The position numbers and the translations under genes are program-made. The notes under the pieces are model-generated. The model ran no database searches and had not been told where the DNA came from. It saw nothing but the letters and a program-made list of their open reading frames with translations. This document shows positions 39,168 through 48,798 of a stretch of 64,000 bases of DNA, piece after piece (positions within the stretch are counted from its first letter, which is position 1; each line of letters begins with the position of its first letter). The stretch is from Acinetobacter calcoaceticus DSM 30006 = CIP 81.8 (GTDB lineage: Bacteria > Pseudomonadota > Gammaproteobacteria > Pseudomonadales > Moraxellaceae). The DNA lies in the NCBI RefSeq assembly GCF_000368965.1, contig NZ_KB849780.1, positions 2,238,784-2,302,783 on the forward strand. Reading direction: 5' to 3'.

Positions 39168-39845
39168 TTATTTAATCTCATCCATAGACCGTAAGTTTTT
39201 AACGGCAATACGCTGCGCATTCTTACGGTCACGTTCTGGCATCATCTTTGGCTTATACACTGGCTGAAGATCATCACCGATCACGGCAGAAAGCGGGCGT
39301 CGCTCTAATTGAATCTGGTCTTGTAAAAGCATTAAAGCTTGAATTAACGCTTCAGGACGAGGTGGACAACCTGGGACGTACACGTCAACAGGAATAATTT
39401 TGTCTACACCTTGTACTACTGAATAGATGTCGTACATACCTCCAGAGTTTGCACAAGCACCCATCGAGATGACCCATTTAGGCTCTAACATCTGTTCATA
39501 TAGACGCTGAATAACTGGTGCCATTTTTACGAAACAGGTCCCTGCAACAATCATCAAGTCAGCTTGACGAGGTGAAGCACGGATAACCTCTGCGCCGAAA
39601 CGTGACAAGTCATGCACACCTGTTAAGGTTGTTGCATATTCAACGTAACAACATGAGGTACCAAAGTTAAATGGCCACAAGGAGTTTTTACGCCCCCAGT
39701 TTACTGCTGTATGCAAGACATCCTCTAAACGAGTCATGAATACGTTTTTATTCACTTCCTCTTCGAGTGGATCTGTCACGATTTGACGTTCTTGCAATGG
39801 GTATTGATCAGCATCCGGATTCGCGCGGGTCAGAGTATATTTCAT
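39168..39845 (-). CDS. nuoB: NADH-quinone oxidoreductase subunit B
   Basis: The 225-residue subunit carries the terminal cluster N2 that reduces quinone. The tandem cysteines are in [10 protein letters not shown] (about residues 62-71), with further ligands in [11 protein letters not shown] (about 127-137) and [11 protein letters not shown] (about 157-167). It has a longer N-terminus than some homologues. It lies six bases after nuoA. Confidence 0.98.
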   Translation of the reverse strand: MKYTLTRANPDADQYPLQERQIVTDPLEEEVNKNVFMTRLEDVLHTAVNWGRKNSLWPFNFGTSCCYVEYATTLTGVHDLSRFGAEVIRASPRQADLMIVAGTCFVKMAPVIQRLYEQMLEPKWVISMGACANSGGMYDIYSVVQGVDKIIPVDVYVPGCPPRPEALIQALMLLQDQIQLERRPLSAVIGDDLQPVYKPKMMPERDRKNAQRIAVKNLRSMDEIK

Positions 39846-39851
39846 CCCGAC

Positions 39852-40403
39852 TTACTCCTTTTCAGATGACAATGCAGGTGTAGTTTTTGACTTAACACGA
39901 CCTGATGATTGAGCTGGAATCTGGCCTGTAGGGTCAGTTACGAGCTCTTCAATAGAGTTAAAGCGTGTAATTTCAGCAATGTTCATTGTTGGTGAACCGA
40001 TTTTAATCGCCTCACCTGCTGATTTACGGCGATCTGCTGGTGACCAACTTAAAGCACCTACAGAGAAGGCATAAACAAGCGCAATCAATAAATCAACGAC
40101 AAAGATCACGACAGTGGTATATCCCAACCATCCTACTTCACGCACAGAAGTAGACCATGCATAGAGGTAAAGTGCCTCTAAGTCGAAGACAACAAAGAAA
40201 ATTGCAACTAAATAGAACTTTGCAGACAGGCGAATGCGAGCGCCACCAGCACTCACGACACCCGATTCAAACTGCTCTTGCTTAGCACGCCCCCACGATT
40301 TCCCCCCGAGGAGTAAGGGAACTGTGAGCATAAAGACGCAAAGAAATGTAACGCCGATCACGAAGGCGATAATCGCCCAGTCGTATGGAGTAATGGCACT
40401 CAT
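39852..40403 (-). CDS. nuoA: NADH-quinone oxidoreductase subunit A
   Basis: First gene of the nuo operon. I start at 40403 (MSAITPYDWAIIAF), which has a CAGGAG ribosome binding site about 10 bases upstream; an in-frame ATG 72 bases earlier would add residues not typical of NuoA. The 183-residue protein has three membrane helices and the conserved FESGVVSAGGARIRLSAKFY and FVVFDLEALYLYAW segments. The C-terminal tail of about 50 residues is hydrophilic. Confidence 0.96.
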   Translation of the reverse strand: MSAITPYDWAIIAFVIGVTFLCVFMLTVPLLLGGKSWGRAKQEQFESGVVSAGGARIRLSAKFYLVAIFFVVFDLEALYLYAWSTSVREVGWLGYTTVVIFVVDLLIALVYAFSVGALSWSPADRRKSAGEAIKIGSPTMNIAEITRFNSIEELVTDPTGQIPAQSSGRVKSKTTPALSSEKE

Positions 40404-40827
40404 GCGGGGATAACTCCTGGCAGGCCTATTATTTAACAAAGAATGTATGTATTGGCCTTCAAATACACCAAACACAAAATTAATCCCGCCAATTGTACCT
40501 GATTTCTAATTTCGCATGCTAGTTGAAGCGTCTTAGTCTTTCGGATGATTTTCTAAACAAAACTATTCTTCTATGGGTTGTAAGGGGGGTTTCACCACGC
40601 ATAATCGGTTTATTTAATAGTTTTTTTGTTTATGATGATTTTTTTCATTTTTTAATTTTAGAATAATTACACAGTTCATCGACCATTAAGTTTTTATAAC
40701 TTACTTTTTTATAATATTAGTTTGTTTTTTATTGTATTCAACTTCCCCTCTGAATTATGATGAATGTTTAGTCATGCATAATATTTTATTACTCTTGGAT
40801 AAGAGTGTTTATCATTAAGGGCAGCTG
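40404..40827. other. Divergent promoter region between nuoA and the GGDEF gene
   Basis: A 424-base region with no gene. It must contain the nuo promoter (minus) and that of the diguanylate cyclase (plus). A perfect TATAAT at 40710-40715 is a candidate -10 for the plus-strand gene, though the -35 is poor. No strong repeat seen. Confidence 0.5.
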
Positions 40828-42246
40828 ATGCCAGACTCACTTCGTGAATTTTCATTTCCCTCTTCTTTAAAATTTTTTCTCCTGTTTGGCTTCATTATTA
40901 CGGTATGTTGTTTTATTGGCATCGCATCTCGTCCTTTAAGTTTTCTGGCATTCTTTTGGCCAGCCAATTCTGTTTTGCTCGGTTTACTCATTCGCTTTCC
41001 GAGCAATCGTCGGCCAAGCACGTTTTTAGGGGCCTACATAGGTTATGTTATTGCTGACCTATTTCAGGGTACTCCATTTGCTCTCACACTCGTTTTAACA
41101 ACGTCAAATTTTATTTATGTTGTTACTACCCTCGCATTCTATACATTTTTTAATCAGCATATTAAAGCAGCCTATCGAGGCTATTCTTACCTCTTTTTAT
41201 TTGGTTTATGCGGTATAGGCAGCGTAGCAGGCGCGTTATTTGCAGCAACTTTCGTGCCTATGTTTAATACTAAATTTATGCTTGGTAATTTGTGGGATGA
41301 ATTCGGTTACTGGTTCACTTCAGAACTACAAAATGCCCTACTTCTTTTACCTATCATCTTGAACCTACCTCAATATAATCAGATAAAAAACTACTTTTCT
41401 AGAAATCGTGGTTTAGAAGCAATTGACCTTTTACCTTTTTTGGCTGTCATTATTTCTATTGGCGCTAGCTATTATGACTCTGGTCCTGGTTCGCTCCTCT
41501 ACCCGATTGCCGCACTCATCTGGTGCGCTATTCGCTACAAACCTATTATCGTTGCACTCATTACAACCTTTACCAGTGCCTATATTATCTATCATGTCTC
41601 TGGACATTACCTTCTGCTTTATCCAAACGAATATTTAAGCAATACCATCTCAATTCGTATTGGCTTAATCATGATGACGATTGCACCTCTTACCGTCTCT
41701 AGCATTAGTGTTTTACATTCAGAGTTAATTCAAAAGCTTCAACATGCCATTGCACATGATGAGCTGACCTCTAGTCTTACCCGACGCCAGTTTTTGCAGT
41801 CGGTCAGATTACTTCAAGAAAAGGTATACAAGGAAAATAAAACCTCAGCATTTTTCATGCTTGATGTAGACCATTTCAAACACGTTAATGACAACTACGG
41901 CCATCAAATAGGAGACCGCGCCCTACAGACTTGTGTCACCACTATTCAAAATATTTTGCATCCTCATGACTTATTGGGCCGCTTTGGCGGTGAAGAATTT
42001 GCAATTTTTATTGCAGATACCACCAAAGAGAGCGCCTTTGACCTTGCAGAGCAAATACGAATTAAAATTAGCCAGCAACCGATTTATATTTATGGGAAAT
42101 TACCAATTTTTATTCAGGTCAGTATTGGCATAAGTTTATATTCCCCATCTTCTCATAGGGCGATTGAAAATTTATTTAAAGAAGCAGATGACGCTTTATA
42201 TCAAGCAAAACGCCAAGGGCGTAATCGGGTCTTTATATCTTTATAG
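40828..42246 (+). CDS. MASE1-GGDEF diguanylate cyclase
   Basis: The 472-residue inner-membrane protein has an N-terminal MASE1-type sensor with about eight helices (residues 15-295, including the family-like FFWPANSVLLGLLIRFPSNR) and a C-terminal GGDEF domain (about 305-470). The active-site motif is GGEEF (residues 387-391), which is catalytically competent in known enzymes, so it should make cyclic di-GMP. The product-inhibition I-site (RxxD) position reads HPHD, so feedback inhibition may be absent. It is close to bfmRS, another biofilm regulator, but on the opposite strand. Confidence 0.93.
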   Translation: MPDSLREFSFPSSLKFFLLFGFIITVCCFIGIASRPLSFLAFFWPANSVLLGLLIRFPSNRRPSTFLGAYIGYVIADLFQGTPFALTLVLTTSNFIYVVTTLAFYTFFNQHIKAAYRGYSYLFLFGLCGIGSVAGALFAATFVPMFNTKFMLGNLWDEFGYWFTSELQNALLLLPIILNLPQYNQIKNYFSRNRGLEAIDLLPFLAVIISIGASYYDSGPGSLLYPIAALIWCAIRYKPIIVALITTFTSAYIIYHVSGHYLLLYPNEYLSNTISIRIGLIMMTIAPLTVSSISVLHSELIQKLQHAIAHDELTSSLTRRQFLQSVRLLQEKVYKENKTSAFFMLDVDHFKHVNDNYGHQIGDRALQTCVTTIQNILHPHDLLGRFGGEEFAIFIADTTKESAFDLAEQIRIKISQQPIYIYGKLPIFIQVSIGISLYSPSSHRAIENLFKEADDALYQAKRQGRNRVFISL

Positions 42247-42337
42247 GTTTTCATTTAATCATCTAGTGTAATGAATTTTATACAATATCCTATATTTTGC
42301 CATGTATGCTAATAACAGATAATAAGGAGAAAAATGC

Positions 42338-42691
42338 ATGACTCTAGAATATACGCATAAACCAAACTACTACTTGTTTGCGCAGTTACTTGTGCGACAT
42401 ATAGAAAGCTATATTCACAAACATCCAGATGCTAACAATGCAATTTTTGACTTGCGAGATGTCTATGAAATATTTAGGCAGGATTTTGCGTCAACAACAA
42501 CAAACCTAGAAGGTATTTTGCATATTGCGGATGAATATAAAATAGAAACGCTTAATGGAGATCAACCTCTTATTCAAAAATACCAGATTGATGCAAAAAA
42601 TAATTCATTACTGATCGACTTTAATTCCGATGCGTTGAGCAGCTTAAGAAGCGGAAAACCTATTTTGGAACCGGATGCAACTCGATTATAA
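42338..42691 (+). CDS. Conserved hypothetical protein, 117 residues
   Basis: A soluble, cytoplasmic-looking protein beginning MTLEYTHKPNYYLFAQLLV. It has a helical N-terminal half (about 1-70) and two beta-like segments later. An AAGGAG ribosome binding site eight bases before the ATG supports the start. It lies convergent to bfmS and shares the terminator with it. No family recognised. Confidence 0.8.
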   Translation: MTLEYTHKPNYYLFAQLLVRHIESYIHKHPDANNAIFDLRDVYEIFRQDFASTTTNLEGILHIADEYKIETLNGDQPLIQKYQIDAKNNSLLIDFNSDALSSLRSGKPILEPDATRL

Positions 42692-42701
42692 GTAATTCAA
42701 T

Positions 42702-42731
42702 AAAAAAGCACCTTTATGAAGGTGCTTTTTT
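42702..42731. terminator. Bidirectional terminator overlapping the 3' end of bfmS
   Basis: GCACCTT-TATG-AAGGTGC with A and T tracts on both sides. The bfmS stop (42714-42716) lies in the hairpin loop, so the last bfmS codons form part of its terminator. Confidence 0.85.
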
Positions 42732-44363
42732 ATTGGCTTTCAAAGGAGGTTGTTTAAAGCGTTTTGCAGGCCATGTCATGATAAAGCGAGCTCCACCTAA
42801 GGTAGGACTTTCATCTACTTTAATTTCACCACCGAACCAATAAGCAATACGGCTTACAATAGACAACCCTAGACCATAGCCACCCGACGCACGAGTACGG
42901 CTATCATCTAAACGAGCAAAGGCTTCAAATACTCTTTGACGATCTTGTTCCGGAATTCCGGCGCCATCATCTTCAACACAAACAAAGGCCATGCCATCGC
43001 TGTGAATACCACCTGTAATACGAACTTTGTTATCACAATAACGAACAGCGTTACCTACCAAGTTTTGAACAACCCGATGTAAATAACGACGCTCTGCATC
43101 TACTTTCAAATAAACAGGGGGAGCAACAAGTTCAATTTCTTTCTGCGTTTTTAAAGCTTCGGTTTCTACCACAACCTGATCTAATACATCGAATAGAGCA
43201 ATTTCAGCAAAATCTAATGAAGGTGTACCCTGCTCTAGTTTCGCATAAGTCATAATTTCATCAATTAAGGTATTGAGCGCCTCAATATCTTTATCAATCA
43301 TATCGACCTGATGCATACGATGGTTGTAATCATCTTCTTCTGCCAACATTTCTGTACCAAAGCGTATACGGGCAACCGGTGTTCTTAGTTCATGAGATAC
43401 TGCTCTCATCAACTCTCGCTGAGCCTCGATTAAACGCTGAATATGATCAGACATGTTGTTATAACTTGATGCCAAGTTTGCCATTTCGTCACTTCCTTCA
43501 ATAGGAACACGCAATGACAGATCGCCTGACTTCATACGGTTTAACGCATAACGTACTTGGCGAATTTTACGCTCAAGCGGCAAGATAAGACCATAAACAC
43601 CTAAACTCAACAGGAATAGGCTAAATAAGGTAATTCCGGCAGAAAGCTGTAAAGGCATCCAGTTAAACATGGGAACCGGCCCAAGAACTAAAACTTGTGC
43701 AGGATGATTGGGTATTGGAGATACGATCGAAATGGTCGTGCCACGCATTGTTGCACTATCTTTGTACAACATGACACTTTGGTCTTGGCGTAAACGGCCA
43801 ATTTGCTCGGAATCCAGATTAACATCTTGAATATTGTAGATATTAATTGGATATGAGAAATGTTTTTGAATCTTGGCAAGGTATTCTTGTTCTTGCCCCG
43901 GATAAAACATTAGATAATCAAGTACAAAAATAGGGAGAGCCTTCATTTGGCGCTCACTAATTTTGTCCACTTTTATAGATAAAAAGTGCTGAGGATCATC
44001 ACGTAAGCCAATAATAATATACGCAATACTATTACTGGCATCGTAACGGACAACAGATTTTTGAGCTTCGATCCGTTTTTTCTCGGTACGAGATAACTCA
44101 ACCTTGCTCGCATCAGTGTAATAAATTGGAAGTTCCAATAAATCAGATGCATCTGAAACCCAGTCTATTTTCTGTTGCTTCCCCGGTTGTCGAGCGACTC
44201 CCTCACTAATGACATAAGAAATACCATCAGTTAAAGACTCTCGGTATTCTTGTGCCCGTTGATAATTGATGATTTGTACAAGCAAATAACCAAAAACGGC
44301 AACCAAAACAACAAGAATTACCAGTCCCGCATATATTCGCAGGAATATGCTGTGTTTAAACAC
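42714..44363 (-). CDS. bfmS: Sensor histidine kinase BfmS
   Basis: The 549-residue inner-membrane kinase has two membrane helices (about residues 8-28 and 238-260) around a periplasmic sensor domain. A HAMP domain follows (about 262-315), then the phospho-acceptor box SHELRTPVARIRFG (His near residue 331) and ATPase motifs NAVRYC, DDGAGIP and GGYGLGLSI. It pairs with BfmR, 32 bases upstream. In A. baumannii BfmRS controls Csu pili, biofilm, capsule and drug tolerance, with BfmS largely damping BfmR output. Confidence 0.95.
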   Translation of the reverse strand: MFKHSIFLRIYAGLVILVVLVAVFGYLLVQIINYQRAQEYRESLTDGISYVISEGVARQPGKQQKIDWVSDASDLLELPIYYTDASKVELSRTEKKRIEAQKSVVRYDASNSIAYIIIGLRDDPQHFLSIKVDKISERQMKALPIFVLDYLMFYPGQEQEYLAKIQKHFSYPINIYNIQDVNLDSEQIGRLRQDQSVMLYKDSATMRGTTISIVSPIPNHPAQVLVLGPVPMFNWMPLQLSAGITLFSLFLLSLGVYGLILPLERKIRQVRYALNRMKSGDLSLRVPIEGSDEMANLASSYNNMSDHIQRLIEAQRELMRAVSHELRTPVARIRFGTEMLAEEDDYNHRMHQVDMIDKDIEALNTLIDEIMTYAKLEQGTPSLDFAEIALFDVLDQVVVETEALKTQKEIELVAPPVYLKVDAERRYLHRVVQNLVGNAVRYCDNKVRITGGIHSDGMAFVCVEDDGAGIPEQDRQRVFEAFARLDDSRTRASGGYGLGLSIVSRIAYWFGGEIKVDESPTLGGARFIMTWPAKRFKQPPLKANKKAPS

Positions 44364-44395
44364 TCGACCAACCTTATAGGAAGTTTATGCAGATC

Positions 44396-45112
44396 TTATA
44401 ACCCATTGGTTTCTTTAACGAACAAGTAACCTTTACTACGTACTGTTTTAATACGCTTTGGATTTTCAGGATCATCGCCAATTTTTGGACGAATACGTGA
44501 GATACGGACATCGATTGAACGGTCCTGACCATCGTATTCAATACCGCGTAAACGTTCGAAGATATCTTCACGCGATAAGATACGGCCGGCATTTGATGCA
44601 AGCAACCATAATAGGTCATATTCTGCGCTAGTGAAATCAACAAGCTCACCATGCAACGTTACTGAACGGCCGCCATTATCAATCACAAGGTCATCAAACT
44701 CGATACGTTGTGCAACTTCGTCTTCTACAGTTTTATCTGTACGACGTAATAACGCACGGATACGCGCTAAAAGTACGCGTGGCTGAACTGGTTTAGCGAC
44801 ATAGTCATCCGCTCCCATTTCAAGGCCAAGTACCTGATCCATATCTTCTGTACGTGCAGTCAACATAAGAATCGGTTGATGATAATGTGGACGAACTTCA
44901 CGACAAACGGTTAAGCCATCGGCACCCGGCAACATGACATCCAGAACCACTAGATCTGGTTGTTCACTAATAATACGACGAATTGCACGGTTACCATCAG
45001 TTTCTACACCAACTTCCAAGCCGTTGCGGATTAAATACTCTTGAGTTAATCGTGCTAAACGCTCGTCGTCTTCAACGATCAGAATCTTTGGTAACTTTTC
45101 TTCTTGGCTCAT
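44396..45112 (-). CDS. bfmR: Response regulator BfmR (OmpR family)
   Basis: The 238-residue protein has a receiver domain with the phosphorylation site in VVLDVMLPGADG (Asp 58) and acidic Asp residues at 15-16. The OmpR/PhoB winged-helix DNA-binding domain covers about residues 140-235 (EYDLLWLLASNAGRILSRED, then RTVRSKGYLF-like C-terminus). First gene of the bfmRS operon. The upstream region has a perfect palindrome that might be an autoregulatory site. Confidence 0.96.
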   Translation of the reverse strand: MSQEEKLPKILIVEDDERLARLTQEYLIRNGLEVGVETDGNRAIRRIISEQPDLVVLDVMLPGADGLTVCREVRPHYHQPILMLTARTEDMDQVLGLEMGADDYVAKPVQPRVLLARIRALLRRTDKTVEDEVAQRIEFDDLVIDNGGRSVTLHGELVDFTSAEYDLLWLLASNAGRILSREDIFERLRGIEYDGQDRSIDVRISRIRPKIGDDPENPKRIKTVRSKGYLFVKETNGL

Positions 45113-45192
45113 ATCATTGCCCCTATAAATCTCATTACATGCATCTTAAAAATCTTGCAGATACATTCGTTTATCATTTGCAATATACACAC

Positions 45193-45207
45193 GTTTACAT
45201 TGTAAAC
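45193..45207. promoter_or_regulatory. Palindrome upstream of bfmR
   Basis: GTTTACA-T-TGTAAAC is a perfect 7-bp inverted repeat about 80 bases upstream of the bfmR start. OmpR-type regulators often bind TTACA-like half-sites, so autoregulation by BfmR is possible. Confidence 0.45.
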
Positions 45208-45400
45208 AAGTAGGCGTTCACCAAACTGATACATGACAACCATGTTTTGTTGCATTTTATTAACCTTTGAATTTTCTCGTGTTTTTAACATTTAGTTATT
45301 GTTATTAAATTTCATATTCTATTCATATTTCCAATGTATGAATATTAAACAAATTATTTCTTTAACTACTTTAATTGTATTTAAGTGCTTGTTTTTTGAG

Positions 45401-45421
45401 TTATCCACAAAGTTATCTATA
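45401..45421 (+). promoter_or_regulatory. DnaA boxes upstream of nrdA
   Basis: TTATCCACA (45401-45409) is a perfect consensus DnaA box. A second box-like sequence TTATCTATA (45413-45421) follows in the same orientation at a 12-base spacing. DnaA control of nrdAB is known in E. coli. Confidence 0.65.
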
Positions 45422-45644
45422 AGTGTTTTTTGATTGCTTTGCTATGCTATCTCCCATCAAATCATACAGATAAAAAATTACTAAAAAGTCAAGATTGATC
45501 TGCTATGAAAAATCCCGTATCTTGTGTTCAAAATAAACTTTAACTACTAAGTCTTGTGTTTATCCCTCAAATATCGTGGCATACTTTTTGCTCGGTTCAA
45601 ACGGTCTATAAACATAACAAAAGTGACAATGGAGCTATGCTGGC

Positions 45645-48476
45645 ATGAGCGTAATTACTTCGACTCCCGGTCAAATTCAGGTGATCAAACGCACTGGAGA
45701 TGTTGCTGCATTTGATGCAGAGAAAATTTCTGTTGCGATTGGTAAAGCTTTTCTTGCTGTGGAAGGTCAACAGAGTTCGGATTCAAGCCGTATTCACGAC
45801 CGTATTACCCAACTAACGGAAATGGTATTAAATACTTTCACTCGCCGTTTACCATCGGGCGGTACGATCCATATTGAAGAAATTCAAGATCAGGTTGAAC
45901 TTGCTTTAATGCGTACCGGAGAACAGAAAGTTGCCCGCGCTTACGTGATTTACCGCGAACAACGTACGACTGCTCGTCAGCAAACGAACTCAAACCACCA
46001 TCCGACGTTACAAGTGACCGATGCAAACGGTCAGCTTCAGCCACTTGATTTAAGTGCATTGCAAGCAACTATTGCTAAAGCAGCTGAAGGTTTGGAAGGT
46101 ATTGATGTTCAGGCTATTGTCGATGAAACCGTTAAAAACTTATATAACGGCGTAAAAGAGACTGATATTGCCACTACGATGATGATGGCAACACGTACTC
46201 GTATTGAACAAGAACCAAACTATACTTACGTGACTGCACGTTTGCTTTCTAGTGAATTAGTGAGCACAGGTTTAGCGTTCTTAGGCTTACCTACAGATAC
46301 TCCTGAAAACACTGCACTCGAAGCCTTTTTGAAAAAAGGTGTAGAGCTTGATTTGCTTTCACCAGACTTGCTTGATTTCGATTTAGAGAAACTTGCAGCA
46401 GCAATTCAACCAGAACGCTCTAATCAGTTTACCTACTTAGGTTTACAGACTTTATTTGACCGTTACTTCATTCACTCAAACGGCGTTCGCTTCGAATTAC
46501 CGCAATTATTCTTTATGCGTGTGTCGATGGGTCTTACGTTAAATGAGCAAAATAAAGAAGAACGTGCAATCGAGTTCTATAACTTATTGTCTAGCTTCGA
46601 CTACATGGCGTCTACGCCTACCCTGTTTAACTCAGGTACGTTACGTCCACAGCTTTCTAGTTGTTACTTAACAACGATTGGCGATGACCTTTATGACATT
46701 TATGGCGCAATGCGAGACAACGCAATGCTTTCTAAATGGGCTGGCGGTTTAGGTAATGACTGGACACCTGTACGCGCATTGAACTCTTATATTAAGGGTA
46801 CAAACGGTAAGTCTCAGGGTGTTGTTCCGTTCTTGAAAGTTGCGAACGATACAGCCGTTGCGGTAAACCAAGGTGGTAAGCGTAAAGGTGCAGTATGTGC
46901 ATACTTAGAAACTTGGCACTTAGACATCGAAGAATTTTTAGAACTTCGTAAAAACACTGGTGATGACCGTCGCCGTACACATGATATGAACACTGCGAAC
47001 TGGGTTCCAGACTTGTTTATGCAACGTGTATTTGAAGATGGTGAATGGACATTATTTACGCCTTCTGAAACTCCAGACTTGCACGATCTAACTGGTGCTG
47101 AATTTGCTGAGCGTTATGCTTACTATGAGTCTGTAGCAAAAGAAACAAACATGCTACACAAGAAAGTACGTGCTAAAGACTTATGGCGCAAAATGCTTTC
47201 TATGTTGTTCGAAACTGGTCACCCGTGGATTACATTCAAAGACGTATGTAACTTACGTTCACCACAACAACATGTTGGTGTAGTTCACTCATCTAACTTA
47301 TGTACTGAAATTACCTTGAACACAAATCAAGACGAAATTGCAGTATGTAACTTGGGCTCGATCAACCTTGTACAACACGTTCAAGGTGGTGTGTTAGACC
47401 GTGAGAAGTTAGCTCGCACAATTAAAACAGCAGTACGCATGCTTGATAACGTTATCGACATTAACTACTACGCTGTACCACAAGCGAAAAACTCGAACTT
47501 GAAACACCGCCCTGTGGGTATGGGTATTATGGGCTTCCAAGATGCTCTATATGAAATGAACATCGCTTACGGTTCAGATGCTGCTATTGATTTTGCTGAT
47601 GAATCAATGGAAGTGATTAGCTACTACGCGATTGAAACTTCAAGCAACTTGGCTGTTGAACGTGGTGCTTACTCAACATTCAAAGGCTCATTGTGGGATC
47701 AAGGTATCCTTCCAATCGACTCTTTAGAAATTGTTGCGAAATCTCGTCCAGAGCGTATGTTCGAAGTTGACCGTACTCAACGTTTAGACTGGGACACTTT
47801 ACGTGCCAAAGTTCAAAAAGACGGTATGCGTAACTCAAATGTGATGGCGATTGCTCCTACTGCAACCATCTCTAACATTTGTGGTGTTTCTCAGTCAATC
47901 GAGCCAACATTCCAGAACTTATATGTGAAATCTAACTTGTCTGGTGAATTCACTGTCATTAACCCATACCTCGTTCGCGCATTAAAAGAACGTGGTCTTT
48001 GGGACACAGTGATGGTTAATGACTTGAAACACTTCGAAGGTTCAGTACAAAAAATTGCTCGTATTCCTGAAGAATTAAAAGCAATCTTTGCAACTGCGTT
48101 TGAAGTAGACACACGCTGGATCGTTGATGCTGCATCACGCCGTCAAAAATGGATCGATCAAGCTCAGTCGCTTAACCTTTACATTGCTGGCGCAAACGGT
48201 AAGAAACTTGACATCACGTATAAGATGGCATGGTTACGTGGTCTTAAGACGACTTACTACCTCCGAGCTTTAGGTGCAACTTCTGCTGAAAAATCTACAA
48301 TCAACACAGGTGCTTTAAACGCAGTTAAACCTGCGACTGTTGAAGCGGCTCCAGTTGCTGCCCCTGTTGTAGAAGCGAAAAAGCCTGAAGCAGTTGAAGA
48401 AGATGGTTTTACCCAAGCAGCTCCAGTTCCAATGGCTTGTTCAATTGACAATCCTGATTGTGAAGCTTGCCAATAA
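45645..48476 (+). CDS. nrdA: Class Ia ribonucleotide reductase, large subunit
   Basis: Reduces ribonucleoside diphosphates to deoxy forms with the NrdB radical subunit. The 943-residue protein has two N-terminal ATP-cone domains (about residues 10-105 and 120-215), as in Pseudomonas, then the ten-stranded barrel. Redox cysteines are in SSCYLTT and CNLGSINL, the radical cysteine in SSNLCTEI, and the C-terminal shuttle cysteines in the tail CSIDNPDCEACQ. The first ATP-cone (RTGDVAAFDAEKI) should sense ATP/dATP. DnaA boxes lie about 225 bases upstream of the start. Confidence 0.97.
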   Translation: MSVITSTPGQIQVIKRTGDVAAFDAEKISVAIGKAFLAVEGQQSSDSSRIHDRITQLTEMVLNTFTRRLPSGGTIHIEEIQDQVELALMRTGEQKVARAYVIYREQRTTARQQTNSNHHPTLQVTDANGQLQPLDLSALQATIAKAAEGLEGIDVQAIVDETVKNLYNGVKETDIATTMMMATRTRIEQEPNYTYVTARLLSSELVSTGLAFLGLPTDTPENTALEAFLKKGVELDLLSPDLLDFDLEKLAAAIQPERSNQFTYLGLQTLFDRYFIHSNGVRFELPQLFFMRVSMGLTLNEQNKEERAIEFYNLLSSFDYMASTPTLFNSGTLRPQLSSCYLTTIGDDLYDIYGAMRDNAMLSKWAGGLGNDWTPVRALNSYIKGTNGKSQGVVPFLKVANDTAVAVNQGGKRKGAVCAYLETWHLDIEEFLELRKNTGDDRRRTHDMNTANWVPDLFMQRVFEDGEWTLFTPSETPDLHDLTGAEFAERYAYYESVAKETNMLHKKVRAKDLWRKMLSMLFETGHPWITFKDVCNLRSPQQHVGVVHSSNLCTEITLNTNQDEIAVCNLGSINLVQHVQGGVLDREKLARTIKTAVRMLDNVIDINYYAVPQAKNSNLKHRPVGMGIMGFQDALYEMNIAYGSDAAIDFADESMEVISYYAIETSSNLAVERGAYSTFKGSLWDQGILPIDSLEIVAKSRPERMFEVDRTQRLDWDTLRAKVQKDGMRNSNVMAIAPTATISNICGVSQSIEPTFQNLYVKSNLSGEFTVINPYLVRALKERGLWDTVMVNDLKHFEGSVQKIARIPEELKAIFATAFEVDTRWIVDAASRRQKWIDQAQSLNLYIAGANGKKLDITYKMAWLRGLKTTYYLRALGATSAEKSTINTGALNAVKPATVEAAPVAAPVVEAKKPEAVEEDGFTQAAPVPMACSIDNPDCEACQ

Positions 48477-48484
48477 TATTCAAT

Positions 48485-48516
48485 AAAATTGCTCTTTTTC
48501 ACTAAAGAGCAATTTT
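48485..48516 (+). terminator. Hairpin directly after nrdA
   Basis: A perfect 13-bp stem (AAAATTGCTCTTT and its complement) with a 6-base loop starts eight bases after the nrdA stop. The T-tract is short (TTTT), so it may be a partial terminator or an RNA-stabilising element that sets nrdA and nrdB levels. Confidence 0.65.
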
Positions 48517-48532
48517 ACAAGAGGTAAAGATT

Positions 48533-48664
48533 ATGCTTTCTCATCTCAGCCATAACTATATGCTTGGTGTTGGAGTTTTAATCTTTGCCTTTCTTTTCTT
48601 TTATATGCCACTGGTTTACGCATTTTTTACAATACGTAAGCAACAGCGTAAGCAAAATAAGTAG
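48533..48664 (+). CDS. 43-residue membrane protein between nrdA and nrdB
   Basis: An ATG at 48533 with a GAGGT ribosome binding site opens a 44-codon frame. The product (start MLSHLSHNYMLGVGVLIFAF) has one long hydrophobic segment, about residues 10-34, and a strongly basic tail (RKQQRKQNK). This suggests a single-span inner-membrane protein with the C-terminus in the cytoplasm. It lies between nrdA and nrdB in the same direction. No family recognised; good start signal but short. Confidence 0.6.
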   Translation: MLSHLSHNYMLGVGVLIFAFLFFYMPLVYAFFTIRKQQRKQNK

Positions 48665-48741
48665 TAGAGACCAAAGGCCCAAAATTTGGTCATACCTCAA
48701 TAAAACTTAATTTTGTTTACACATTAAAAGCGTATAGTAGG

Positions 48742-48764
48742 GACATCTTCGTTTAAGAGATGTC
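48742..48764 (+). other. Inverted repeat in the nrdB leader
   Basis: GACATCT and AGATGTC (perfect 7 bp) flank nine bases, shortly after a TATAGT element (48733-48738) and about 35 bases before the nrdB start. It may be an RNA hairpin or a regulator site. Confidence 0.4.
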
Positions 48765-48798
48765 AAATATAGATATACACAACGAAGAGAGAACAAAA

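Larger units (their letters stand above)
45113..45644. other. Divergent intergenic region between bfmR and nrdA
   Basis: This 532-base region has no gene. Left part holds the bfmR promoter and a palindrome at 45193-45207; middle part holds DnaA boxes at 45401-45421; right part is the nrdA leader with a TATAAA-like element at 45607-45612 and a GGAG site before the start. Confidence 0.6.

Noticed and set aside
45401..45421. DnaA boxes as part of a replication origin
   Set aside because: Only one perfect and one weak box, no AT-rich unwinding array or dnaA/dnaN genes nearby; regulation of nrdA is the simpler reading.
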